Shown here: positions 1-7,417 of the stretch, piece by piece
Position numbering within the stretch: position 1 is the stretch's first letter
Layout: each line of letters opens with the position of its first letter
Position numbers and translations under genes: made by a program
NCBI RefSeq assembly: GCF_900168005.1
Contig: NZ_FUYP01000026.1
Location: 1-50,361 of the forward strand
Length of the DNA: 50,361 bases
Source of the DNA: Sphingopyxis flava
Lineage (GTDB): Bacteria; Pseudomonadota; Alphaproteobacteria; Sphingomonadales; Sphingomonadaceae
Direction of reading: 5' to 3'
Notes under the pieces: generated by a model
The model's database searches: none
What the model was told of the DNA's origin: nothing
The model's input: the letters and a program-made list of their open reading frames with translations, nothing else

Positions 1-255
1 CTTATCCCCGACCTGCTCAGGCTGATCGATCAGTTCGCCGCCAGCCCCCTCAAGTCCCTCGCCGATACCCTGACCAGCTGGCTCGAGCCCGTCGCCCGCA
101 TGTGGCGCTTTTCCAGGAACAATGGAATCACCGAGGGCTTTCACACAAAGATGGAGATGATCTCGCGCCGCGCGTTCGGCTTCCGAAACTTTCACAACTA
201 CCGCTTGCGCGTGCTCGCTCTTTGCGGTTGGAATGGCGTCATCAATCGGGTCTGA
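1..255 (+). CDS. ISL3-family transposase, C-terminal fragment (5' end outside window)
   Basis: The open frame runs from base 1 to a TGA at 253-255 and gives 84 residues. It contains the end of the DDE transposase domain of ISL3 elements. The segment EGFHTKMEMISRRAFGFRNF followed by NYRLRVLALCGWN is the conserved C-terminal signature around the last catalytic Glu, in which the E of TEGF is the likely acidic residue. The function is cut-and-paste transposition. Only the C-terminus is visible. The stop codon overlaps the start of the element's end sequence, as is usual in compact IS elements. The family call rests on motif recognition and not on a search. Confidence 0.75.
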   Translation, partial: LIPDLLRLIDQFAASPLKSLADTLTSWLEPVARMWRFSRNNGITEGFHTKMEMISRRAFGFRNFHNYRLRVLALCGWNGVINRV

Positions 256-288
256 TCCACCCTCATCCCCCGTTCACGGGGAAGAGCC
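1..288 (+). mobile_element. Right end of an ISL3-family insertion sequence
   Basis: The window opens inside an insertion sequence. The transposase tail ends at 255. The stretch from 248 to 288 ends in a small hairpin (CCCCG TTCA CGGGG) followed by GAAGAGCC, which looks like the terminal inverted repeat typical of ISL3 elements. The element stops 8 bases before the CCA end of the neighbouring tRNA-Gln, so it inserted immediately downstream of that gene. The left end and the target duplication lie outside the window, so whether the element is intact cannot be judged. Confidence 0.7.
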
Positions 289-296
289 TGGAAATC

Positions 297-370
297 TGGA
301 TGCCCCGCGAGGATTCGAACCTCGATAGACGGAATCAGAATCCGTAGTCTTACCATTAGACGACGGGGCA
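297..370 (-). tRNA. tRNA-Gln (anticodon CTG)
   Basis: On the minus strand the sequence folds as a complete cloverleaf. The acceptor stem is TGCCCCG (370-364) with CGGGGCA (307-301), the T arm carries GGTTCGAAT, and the anticodon stem ACGGA/TCCGT holds loop TTCTGAT, giving anticodon CTG that reads CAG. The discriminator T and an encoded CCA occupy 300-297. The weak U1-A72 first pair is a known glutaminyl-tRNA identity feature and supports Gln. An IS element ends 8 bases past its 3' end. Confidence 0.95.
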
Positions 371-525
371 ATGAGGCGGGCGCAATATGATTGCGCGGCG
401 CGCCTGTCAAGGCCGCTGCGACTTCGTGCACAAGCCCGCTTGCCCTTGCGCATTTCGCCGCTAGCATCGGTGTCAACGAAGAAGGGGGCGGTATCTCGCG
501 CCGGACCCCCCGAAGGAGTGGGCTG

Positions 526-1818
526 ATGCGTCATGTCGCGATCGTCGGGTCGGGCCCGGCGGGCTATTACACCGCCGAAACGCTGCAGAAGGCCGACGAG
601 ATAGCAATCGACGTCATCGACCGCCTGCCCGTTCCCTATGGTCTGATTCGCACCGGCGTCGCGCCCGACCACCAGTCGATCAAGGCCGTGTCACGCCGCT
701 ATGAGGGCGTCGCGCTCACCGACAACGTCCGCTTCGTGGGACATGTTTCCGTCGGTGATGATGTGACGATCGACGAACTCACTGAGCTCTACGACGCTGT
801 GATCCTCGCAACCGGCGCGCCGAACGACCGCCCTCTCGAAATTCCCGGAGCCGGTCTCAAGGGCGTGATCGGCAGCGCCGCATTTGTCGGCTGGTACAAC
901 GGGCACCCCGATTTCGCACATCTCGACCCACCGCTCGATGCACCCGGCGTCACGGTGATCGGCAATGGCAACGTCGCCCTCGACGTCGCGCGCATTCTTG
1001 CCAAAACGCCAGGCGAGTTCGCCGGCAGCGACATCGTCGCCCATGCGCGCGACGCGCTGGCGAAGAGCGGGGTGCGCCACATCCAGATTCTGGGCCGCCG
1101 CGGTCCTCATCAGATTGCGATGACGCCCAAGGAGCTCGGCGAACTCGGGCATCTCGAACGCGCCAGCCCGCGCGTCGACCCTGCCGATCTTCCACCTGAA
1201 GGCGACGACGCAATGCTTGAGCCCGGCATGCGCAAGTCGGTCACGCACCTTAGGAGCTTCGCCGCCAATCCTGTCGCCAAGCCGGTGACCATCGACTTCG
1301 ATTTCTTTGCCATGCCTGTCGCAATCGAGGGAGAGGGCCGCGTCCAGCGCGTCATCGTCGAAAGAACCAGGCTCGACGCGGATCTGCGCAGCCACGGCAC
1401 CGGCGAAACCTATGCGATCGAGGCGGGGCTGGTAGTGAGCTGCATCGGCTATCAGACCCCTCCGATTCCCGGCGTACCCTATGAGCATGGCCGCGGCCGC
1501 TTCGCCAATGACGAGGGCCGCATCCTCCCCGGCCTTTATTGTGTCGGCTGGGCGCGACGCGGACCGACGGGGACGATCGGCACCAACAAACCCGACGGGG
1601 CGCGCATCGCCGAGATGCTGCTCGAGGATATCGGCCGCGGCGGGGGAAAGGCCGGACGCCCCGGTCTCGACTCTTTGCTCGCGAGCCGCGGCATAAGCCC
1701 CGTGACATTCCGCGACTGGCGCCGCATCGAGGAGGCCGAGATCAAGGCGGCGATCGACGGCGCCCCTCGCGAGAAATTTACCAGTATCGACGCGATGCTC
1801 GCCGCGATCGGCCGCTAA
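526..1818 (+). CDS. Ferredoxin--NADP+ reductase, adrenodoxin-reductase type
   Basis: This 430-residue flavoprotein transfers electrons between NADPH and ferredoxin through FAD, probably in the cytoplasm to feed ferredoxin-dependent monooxygenases or biosynthesis. The FAD-binding GSGPAG motif sits at residues 8-13, the NADP-binding GNGNVA motif at 146-151, and the family C-terminal signature GWARRGPTG at 341-349, followed by IGTNKPDGA. Length matches the FprA/adrenodoxin reductase family (430-460). The ATG at 526 is chosen because GAAGGAG lies at 512-518 and the FAD motif begins right after it; the open frame extends further upstream without homology. A DoxX gene follows 11 bases later on the same strand, so the two may be co-transcribed. 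The natural ferredoxin partner is not in the window. Confidence 0.9.
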   Translation: MRHVAIVGSGPAGYYTAETLQKADEIAIDVIDRLPVPYGLIRTGVAPDHQSIKAVSRRYEGVALTDNVRFVGHVSVGDDVTIDELTELYDAVILATGAPNDRPLEIPGAGLKGVIGSAAFVGWYNGHPDFAHLDPPLDAPGVTVIGNGNVALDVARILAKTPGEFAGSDIVAHARDALAKSGVRHIQILGRRGPHQIAMTPKELGELGHLERASPRVDPADLPPEGDDAMLEPGMRKSVTHLRSFAANPVAKPVTIDFDFFAMPVAIEGEGRVQRVIVERTRLDADLRSHGTGETYAIEAGLVVSCIGYQTPPIPGVPYEHGRGRFANDEGRILPGLYCVGWARRGPTGTIGTNKPDGARIAEMLLEDIGRGGGKAGRPGLDSLLASRGISPVTFRDWRRIEEAEIKAAIDGAPREKFTSIDAMLAAIGR

Positions 1819-1829
1819 GCAGGCTTAGG

Positions 1830-2267
1830 GTGCTTTGGCGAGCAACGGATCGGCGGTCAGCCAATCCATTACGAACAGGCCTGCGCTGGCTGCTTTCGCT
1901 CGCTTTTGGCTATGCGGGTTATCGCCACCTCGCCACCCCCGCGCCCTTTCTCGCAATCACGCCGCCGTGGGTGCCCGAGCCTGCCTTGGTCGTCGCCGCA
2001 ACCGGCATAGCGGAAATATGCGGCGCGATCGGACTCTTGGTCCCCGCGACCCGCACGATCGCGGGCGGCGCGCTTGCGCTCTATGCGCTTTGCGTGTGGC
2101 CCGCGAATTTCTACCACGCTTTTGCCCACGTCACGGTCGGCAGCACAACGCTCGGTTGGGGCTATCACGCCCCGCGCCTTGCCGCGCAGCCACTGATCGT
2201 CTGGTGGGCACTCTGGGCGAGCGGCGCGGTAGACTGGCCATTCAGGACAAAAGCGCGGGATGGCTAG
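1830..2267 (+). CDS. DoxX-family membrane protein
   Basis: This small integral membrane protein has about 145 residues and four hydrophobic segments: WLLSLAFGYAGYRHL, a second from LVVAATGIAEICGAIGLLV, a third from IAGGALALYALCVWPANFYH, and a last one around LIVWWALWASG. The pattern and the G-E-x-x-G-A-x-G helix are typical of DoxX/SURF4-like proteins, which are often linked to redox or thiol metabolism in the inner membrane, though no single reaction is established. No ATG is available in frame before the first helix. The GTG at 1830 (GTGCTTTGGCGA) is the most reasonable start, with only a weak ribosome site. It lies 11 bases after the reductase stop, so translational coupling is likely. Confidence 0.7.
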   Translation: MLWRATDRRSANPLRTGLRWLLSLAFGYAGYRHLATPAPFLAITPPWVPEPALVVAATGIAEICGAIGLLVPATRTIAGGALALYALCVWPANFYHAFAHVTVGSTTLGWGYHAPRLAAQPLIVWWALWASGAVDWPFRTKARDG

Positions 2268-2275
2268 CCGCCGCT

Positions 2276-3547
2276 CTATTTCGCGACAGGCGTTTCGAGG
2301 GGTGGCTCGCTCTTCTGGCTCGCCGCATAGGTCTCGACGCCCTTCAGCACTCGCAGCATGTTCCCGCTCGCGATCTTTTCGAGTTCGACCTGCGTATAGC
2401 CGCGCCGCGCGAGTTCGGTGAACAGAGCGGGATAGCCCGCGACATCGTCCATTCCCACCGGCGCGGAATCCATCCCGTCATAATCGCCGCCGAGCCCGAT
2501 ATGGTTGATCCCGATCGCAGCCTTGATATGATCAATATGGTCGGCGACCTTGGAAATCTGCGTCTTCGGAACGGGATGCGCAGCGTCCCATGCTTTGAGC
2601 GCCGCCGCCGCGCCATCGGGATTGCCGAGATACTGCCCGTCGAGCCGCGCCTTCTCAGCGGCGCGGTCGAGTCCGTGCGCGCGCACTGCGGGATCGAGGA
2701 AACCGGGAAGGAAGACGACCATCACGATACCGCCATTTGCCTTGACGAGCGGCAACACCTCGTCGGGAACGTTGCGCGGATGATCGTTGACCGACCGCGC
2801 GCCCGAATGGCTGAACATTACGGGTGCCTTCGATGCGGCGAGCGCATCCTTCATCGTCGCGGGACTCGTGTGGCTCAGATCGACGATCATCCCGAGACGG
2901 TTCATCTCGCGGACCACCTGGCGACCGAAATCGGTGAGTCCGTCGTGCTGGGGTGCGTCGGTCGCGCTGTCGGCCCATGGGGTGTTTCGCCCGTGCGTCA
3001 GCGTCATGTAGCGCGCGCCCAAGGCGTACATCTGGCGCAGGACGGCGAGCGACGAGCCGATCGACTGCCCGCCCTCCATTCCCAGCATTCCGGCGACCTT
3101 GCCCGCCTTCATCGCCATTTCTAGTTCGGCCGCGCTGGTCGTGAACGCCATGTCCTTGGGGTAGCGAGCGATCAGGCGCTTCATGACGTCGATCTGCTCG
3201 ATGGTCTGGCGTACTGCTTCGTCCTCATTGTCGTTCGAAGGCACGTAGACTGACCAGAACTGCGCCCCGACATGCCCCTTGCGCAGCCGGGTGAGGTCGG
3301 TGTGCATCGCGATCCGCGGCGGGTCGCGGTCGGGCTCGGCCGTGCCAGTGGTGTCGACAAAGTCGAAGCTGTTGATGACGTTGCCGAGCCGCCCGCGAAG
3401 TGCCCAGGGGACGTCGTTGTGTCCGTCGAAAACCGGCGCGCGCTTGAGCGCGGCCTCGGCAACTGCTTCAGGCGACTGCTGTGCCGCCGCGGGAAAGGAG
3501 AGGAGGGCGAGCGCCGCAATGCCGGCAAGCAGGGAGGGTTTCATCAT
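2276..3547 (-). CDS. Secreted membrane-type dipeptidase (peptidase M19)
   Basis: This 423-residue zinc dipeptidase of the renal-dipeptidase family cleaves dipeptides, including those with a D-residue at the C-terminal position. A signal peptide (MMKPSLLAG to PAAAQ) directs it to the periplasm. The first metal-binding HxD is in [10 protein letters not shown] near residue 43. [25 protein letters not shown] and GLGGDYDGM supply the other conserved His and Asp positions. Length is normal for the family. It is convergent with the DoxX gene (9-base gap) and divergent from the acyl-CoA dehydrogenase. A second M19 enzyme with a different membrane anchor lies at 31856-33049. Confidence 0.92.
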   Translation of the reverse strand: MMKPSLLAGIAALALLSFPAAAQQSPEAVAEAALKRAPVFDGHNDVPWALRGRLGNVINSFDFVDTTGTAEPDRDPPRIAMHTDLTRLRKGHVGAQFWSVYVPSNDNEDEAVRQTIEQIDVMKRLIARYPKDMAFTTSAAELEMAMKAGKVAGMLGMEGGQSIGSSLAVLRQMYALGARYMTLTHGRNTPWADSATDAPQHDGLTDFGRQVVREMNRLGMIVDLSHTSPATMKDALAASKAPVMFSHSGARSVNDHPRNVPDEVLPLVKANGGIVMVVFLPGFLDPAVRAHGLDRAAEKARLDGQYLGNPDGAAAALKAWDAAHPVPKTQISKVADHIDHIKAAIGINHIGLGGDYDGMDSAPVGMDDVAGYPALFTELARRGYTQVELEKIASGNMLRVLKGVETYAASQKSEPPLETPVAK

Positions 3548-3623
3548 GGGGCGACATTAAGCGCCGCGACACGGAAATCGAGCTGAAATTTCGGCCGCTC
3601 ACTCGTGCACGAGAACGGGGGGA

Positions 3624-4856
3624 ATGAAGCGCTTCGCGCGGCCCGAACTTGACGCTCTCGTCAATCGAGACCAGCGTCGCGCCATGTCCGCTTTCGACGA
3701 CTGGCGCGCCCGCTCGCCCTACTATGACGACACGCACGACGCGCTTGCACGGAGCGTGCGCCGGTTCGTGGAGCGCGAGATCGCGCCCCACATCGACCGC
3801 TGGGAAGCAGAGGGTGAGCTTCCCCGCGAGCTGCACAAGAAGGCAGCTGAGGCCGGCATTCTTGGCCTTCGCTATCCCGAAGAATATGGCGGCCATTCGG
3901 AAGGCTTCGACAATTTCCACAGCCTCGTCGTCACCGAGGAGCTCGCCGCGGTCGGCGCGGGCGGGCTCGGCGCCTCACTGATGACCCACGGCATCGGCCT
4001 GCCCCCAATCCTCGCGCTGGGCTCCGAGGAACTGAAGCGGCGCGTCGCGCCGGCGGTGCTCGCGGGCGACAAGATCATCGCGCTCGGTATCACCGAAGCG
4101 GGCGGCGGCAGCGACGTTGCCAACCTCAAGACTAGAGCGGTCAAGGAGGGCGACCATTACATCGTCAACGGCGGAAAGATGTTCATCACCAGCGGCATGC
4201 GTGCCGACTGGCTGACCTGCGCGGTGCGCACCGGGGGGCAGGGCGCTGCGGGCATCTCGCTGCTGCTCATCGACATGGACGCTCCGGGCGTCGAGCGTAC
4301 ACGGCTCGACAAGATGGGCTGGCGCTGCAGCGACACTGCCGCGATCCATTTCAGCGACGTGCGCGTTCCGGCCGAGAATCTGATTGGCCCAGTGAATGGC
4401 GGTTTCATTGGCATCATGCGCAATTTCAACAGCGAGCGGCTCGGCATGGCCATGGGCTGCTGCGCCTATGCCCGCGTGGCGCTCGCCGAGGCCGCGGAGT
4501 GGGCAAAGCAGCGTGAGACCTTCGGCAAGCCGCTCGTCGGACATCAATCGATCCGCATCAAGCTCGCCGACATGGAGCGCCAGATCGAGACGACGCAGGC
4601 GTGGGTCGACCTCTGCGCCTGGCAGGTCAAGAAGGGAAAGGACCGCCCGGCGGATTTTGCGATGCTGAAGGTGCAGGCGACCCGCATGCTCGAAGCTGTC
4701 GCCCGCGAGGCGGCGCAGATACTGGGCGGCGCAAGCTACATCACCGGCAGCAAGGTCGAACGCATCTACCGCGAGGTGCGCGTCAATGCCATTGGGGGAG
4801 GCAGCGAGGAAATCATGCTCGATCTGGCAGGGCGGCAGCTGTTCGGGGGGCGCTAG
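3624..4856 (+). CDS. Acyl-CoA dehydrogenase
   Basis: This 410-residue FAD enzyme introduces the alpha,beta double bond into acyl-CoA and passes electrons to ETF. The signature ITEAGGGSDVANLKT and the C-terminal KQRETFGKPLVGHQSI region are clear. The short/medium-chain catalytic Glu position (YEGT) reads IGGGSEE here. A Glu at residue 271 in FNSERLGMAMG matches the helix-G catalytic base of long-chain and isovaleryl-CoA dehydrogenases, so the enzyme should be active and of that branch. Start: ATG 3624 has a purine-rich GGGGGGA just upstream; ATG 3684 is an alternative that would remove 20 residues of non-conserved N-terminus. The substrate chain type cannot be fixed from sequence, and no partner genes of a degradation pathway lie next to it. 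Confidence 0.9.
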   Translation: MKRFARPELDALVNRDQRRAMSAFDDWRARSPYYDDTHDALARSVRRFVEREIAPHIDRWEAEGELPRELHKKAAEAGILGLRYPEEYGGHSEGFDNFHSLVVTEELAAVGAGGLGASLMTHGIGLPPILALGSEELKRRVAPAVLAGDKIIALGITEAGGGSDVANLKTRAVKEGDHYIVNGGKMFITSGMRADWLTCAVRTGGQGAAGISLLLIDMDAPGVERTRLDKMGWRCSDTAAIHFSDVRVPAENLIGPVNGGFIGIMRNFNSERLGMAMGCCAYARVALAEAAEWAKQRETFGKPLVGHQSIRIKLADMERQIETTQAWVDLCAWQVKKGKDRPADFAMLKVQATRMLEAVAREAAQILGGASYITGSKVERIYREVRVNAIGGGSEEIMLDLAGRQLFGGR

Positions 4857-4876
4857 CCCTCCTTGCCCCTGGCTCG

Positions 4877-5203
4877 CTATTCGGCAATCGTCCGCGACTC
4901 GGCTTTCAGCGGGCGCGACACCGGACAGACTTCCTGCACATAGCCGTTGAGTACATTGGCGAGGGTGTCGGGTAGCAGGCGATAGAAGACATATTGGCCG
5001 CGCTTTTCGCTCGCGATCAGCCCCGCATTCTCCAGCACCGAAAGATGCTGCGACACCGCAGGCTTGCTCATCTCGAACCGCGCCGCAATGTCGCCTGCGC
5101 TGAGTTCCGCATGGGCCAGATATGCCAGAATCTTGCGCCGCGGCGTCGATGCCAGTGCCTGAAAGACCCGTTCCATAAGACGCAAATGCGCATCATCGAC
5201 CAT
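4877..5203 (-). CDS. ArsR/SdpR-family winged-helix repressor
   Basis: This 108-residue protein carries a single ArsR-type winged helix. The segment LASTPRRKILAYLAHAELSA is the first helix pair, IAARFEMSKPAVSQHLSVL is the recognition helix, and GQYVFYRL is the wing. The ELCVCDL metal-binding box is absent, which places it with the SdpR-like non-metal members. It is transcribed divergently from the desaturase at 5261 across a 57-base gap with an AT-rich perfect dyad at 5225-5246, so autoregulation and control of the desaturase are likely. The gene is convergent with the acyl-CoA dehydrogenase at a 20-base gap. The inducing signal is unknown. Confidence 0.88.
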   Translation of the reverse strand: MVDDAHLRLMERVFQALASTPRRKILAYLAHAELSAGDIAARFEMSKPAVSQHLSVLENAGLIASEKRGQYVFYRLLPDTLANVLNGYVQEVCPVSRPLKAESRTIAE

Positions 5204-5224
5204 CTTGACAAGAGATTATTTAGT

Positions 5225-5246
5225 TAAGTAATTTCTTATTTACTTA
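5225..5246. promoter_or_regulatory. Operator-like dyad between SdpR-type regulator and desaturase
   Basis: TAAGTAA (5225-5231) and its exact reverse complement TTACTTA (5240-5246) are separated by 8 bases, within an unusually AT-rich island for this genome. The dyad lies 21 bases upstream of the regulator's ATG and directly before the desaturase ribosome site (GGAGGCGGG at 5249-5257). ArsR-family proteins bind such short AT-rich dyads. Assignment to this regulator is inferred from position. Confidence 0.6.
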
Positions 5247-5260
5247 GCAGGAGGCGGGCG

Positions 5261-6220
5261 ATGCGGAGCGATGAGGATCCTCATGGCGTCAATTATCTGA
5301 TCGACGAGGATGGTCCCGATCCCGTGCCTGGACACGTCCGCCTCGACTATCCCAGCATTGTCTGGAACGGCGGGATGGCCGCCGCGACGATCATCGCGGG
5401 GCCTTTCTTCTTCGCTCCATCGGCCGCCGCGCTCTTTCTCGCCACCACTGGCGCCGCGCTCCTGCTCGGTCACAGCGTCGGCTATCACCGGATGATGATA
5501 CACGGCAGCTTCAAGGCGCCCCGATGGCTGACCCGCACGCTGGTCTGGCTCGGCGCCTACGTTGGCATGGCAGGGCCCTACGGCATCATCCGAGCGCACG
5601 ATACGCGCGACTGGGCCCAGCGACAGCCGAATTGTCACCCCTTTCTTCGTCACGGAACGACGATGCTCCGCGATGCCTGGTGGCAGATATACTGCCGTCT
5701 CGAACTCGAGCGTCCGCCGCGCTTCGACTTTCGCGAACTCGACCGGGATCCCTTCTATCGACGCCTCGAAGCAAGCTGGCGGTGGCAGCAATTGCCCGTC
5801 GCGCTCCTATTCTATGCGATCGGCGGTTGGGCATGGGTCGTCTGGGGCGTCGCCGCCCGGATCGCCGTCGTGAACCACGGCCATTGGCTCGTCGGCCATC
5901 TCGCGCACAACCGCGGCCCGCAGCGCTGGACGATAGACGCGCACGGCGTCCAGGCGTTCGATGTGCCATGGGCCGCGATCCCGACGATGGGCGAGGCGTG
6001 GCACAACAATCATCACGCCTACCCGGGTTCGGCGCGCATCGGCCTTGATCCCTGCCAGAGTGACTGGGGCTATGCCTTCATTCGCCTGTGCGAGCGCTTC
6101 GGCCTGGTGTGGGACGTGCGAACGCCCACGACGATGGGGGTGCGCCCTGGTCTTACCGAGGTCCCTCGACAGGAACCCGGCTTCGCGGCACACTCGCGCG
6201 ATGGACACGCTCACACATAG
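5261..6220 (+). CDS. Fatty-acid / acyl-CoA desaturase family membrane protein
   Basis: This 319-residue di-iron membrane desaturase probably inserts a double bond into acyl chains. The histidine boxes are visible: HSVGYHR with a further MIHGS, then HDTRDWAQRQ replacing the usual HxxHH second box, HGHWLVGHLAHN, and the last box EAWHNNHHAYPG. Hydrophobic segments lie around residues 30-75 and 185-210. The variant second box resembles a subgroup seen in sphingomonads and actinobacteria, so the regiospecificity is not predictable. A strong ribosome site (AGGAGGCGGG) precedes ATG 5261. It is divergent from a SdpR-like repressor with an operator-like dyad between them, and its end overlaps the next gene by 20 bases, so both probably form one regulated operon. 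Confidence 0.85.
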   Translation: MRSDEDPHGVNYLIDEDGPDPVPGHVRLDYPSIVWNGGMAAATIIAGPFFFAPSAAALFLATTGAALLLGHSVGYHRMMIHGSFKAPRWLTRTLVWLGAYVGMAGPYGIIRAHDTRDWAQRQPNCHPFLRHGTTMLRDAWWQIYCRLELERPPRFDFRELDRDPFYRRLEASWRWQQLPVALLFYAIGGWAWVVWGVAARIAVVNHGHWLVGHLAHNRGPQRWTIDAHGVQAFDVPWAAIPTMGEAWHNNHHAYPGSARIGLDPCQSDWGYAFIRLCERFGLVWDVRTPTTMGVRPGLTEVPRQEPGFAAHSRDGHAHT

Positions 6221-7403
6221 CTGGCCCGCCGAGGCCGACACGCTCCTTCCCGACCTCATTGCCCTGCGCCGCGCGATTCACCGCGAGCCCGAACTCGGCC
6301 TTCAAAACCCCAAGACGCTCGCAAAGATCAAGGCGGCCCTCGCAGGATTGCCGCTCGAATTTCGCGAAGGGCCCTCGACCACGGGGCTCATCGCGATCCT
6401 GCGAGGACCCTCGAACGGACGCACCGTTCTGCTGCGCGGTGACATGGATGCGCTGCCGCTTCTCGAGGATACCGGGCTCGACTTCTCCTCGGAGACGCCA
6501 GGGGCGATGCATGCCTGCGGGCACGACACGCATGTCGCCATGCTCGTCGGCGCGGCGAAGCTGCTTAGCGCCGTGCGCGACCGACTTCCCGGCACGGTGA
6601 TGTTCATGTTCCAGCCCGGCGAGGAAGGACATCACGGCGCACGCTTCATGCTGGAGGACGGGCTGATCGATCCGCTGCCCGATGCCGCCTTCGCGCTCCA
6701 TATCATGCCCAACGCGCCGCACGGCATCTTCGCGGGCCGCGCCGGGCCGCTGCTCGCCTCGTCGGACGTTGTGTCGATCAGCGTCAAGGGCGCAGGCGGC
6801 CATGCCTCGATGCCGCACGACAGTATCGATCCGATCCCTGTCGCCTGCGCGATCGTCACCGCGATCCAGACGATGGTGACGCGCCGCATCTCGGTTTTCG
6901 ACCCTGCGGTGATCACCATCGCGAAGATCGCAGCCGGGACAACCAACAACATCATCCCCGAAACCGCCGAGATGCTCGGCACGATCCGCACCCTCTCGTC
7001 GCATCGCCGCTCGATGGTGGCCGCGGAGTTGAGGCGCCTCGCCCCAGCCATCGCCGAGGCGCACGGCTGCACCGCGGAGGTGACGATCGAGGAAGGCTTC
7101 CCGGTCACCATCTGCGACAGCCGCGCTGTTGCCTTCGGCCAGTCGGTGGTCGAAGAAACGTTCGGCGAAGCAGCGTGGCTGACGATGGACAATCCGGTTA
7201 TGGGCGCAGAGGATTTCTCTTACGTCCTCGAAAAGGTTCCCGGAGCAATGTTCTGGCTCGGTGCGAGCGAGCAGGGCAGCGACTGGCGGCAATGCTGCGG
7301 GCTCCACTCAAATCGCATGGTTCTCGATGAAAAGGTCATGGCCCGCGGCGCGGCACTTCATGCCGCGCTGGCAGAACGTTTCTTGAACGAAGGCTTTGCC
7401 TAG
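6201..7403 (+). CDS. M20D-family amidohydrolase (hippurate hydrolase / aminoacylase type)
   Basis: This 400-residue metal-dependent amidohydrolase releases an acyl group from an N-acyl amino acid or a similar amide. Its conserved landmarks are RAIHREPELG near the N-terminus, GDMDALP, HACGHDTH with two metal ligands, QPGEEG with the catalytic Glu pair, LHIMPNAPHG, and GAEDFSYVL near the C-terminus. Length is normal. The ATG at 6201 (MDTLTHSW) lies within the last 20 bases of the desaturase gene, which suggests coupled translation. Exact substrate cannot be told: the family includes hippurate, indole-acetyl amino acid and N-acyl-amino-acid hydrolases. It is convergent with nadB at a 14-base gap. 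Confidence 0.9.
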   Translation: MDTLTHSWPAEADTLLPDLIALRRAIHREPELGLQNPKTLAKIKAALAGLPLEFREGPSTTGLIAILRGPSNGRTVLLRGDMDALPLLEDTGLDFSSETPGAMHACGHDTHVAMLVGAAKLLSAVRDRLPGTVMFMFQPGEEGHHGARFMLEDGLIDPLPDAAFALHIMPNAPHGIFAGRAGPLLASSDVVSISVKGAGGHASMPHDSIDPIPVACAIVTAIQTMVTRRISVFDPAVITIAKIAAGTTNNIIPETAEMLGTIRTLSSHRRSMVAAELRRLAPAIAEAHGCTAEVTIEEGFPVTICDSRAVAFGQSVVEETFGEAAWLTMDNPVMGAEDFSYVLEKVPGAMFWLGASEQGSDWRQCCGLHSNRMVLDEKVMARGAALHAALAERFLNEGFA

Positions 7404-7417
7404 CCCCTACGCGCCCC

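Noticed and set aside
297..370. tRNA-Gln as attachment site of a genomic island
   Set aside because: No integrase, no repeat of the tRNA 3' end and no accessory cargo follow. The adjacent genes are core-like and the only mobile sequence is the IS tail.
691..1488. Long minus-strand open frame opposite the ferredoxin reductase gene
   Set aside because: It has no signal, motif or ribosome site and mirrors the codon pattern of the well-supported plus-strand gene. Long antisense frames are routine at this GC content. The same applies to those at 10106-11464, 11873-13042, 16423-17487 and 29662-31311.
4422..4830. Apparent loss of the catalytic Glu in the acyl-CoA dehydrogenase (IGGGSEE instead of YEGT)
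   Set aside because: Long-chain and isovaleryl-CoA dehydrogenases carry the base on another helix, and a Glu is present there (residue 271). The enzyme is likely intact.
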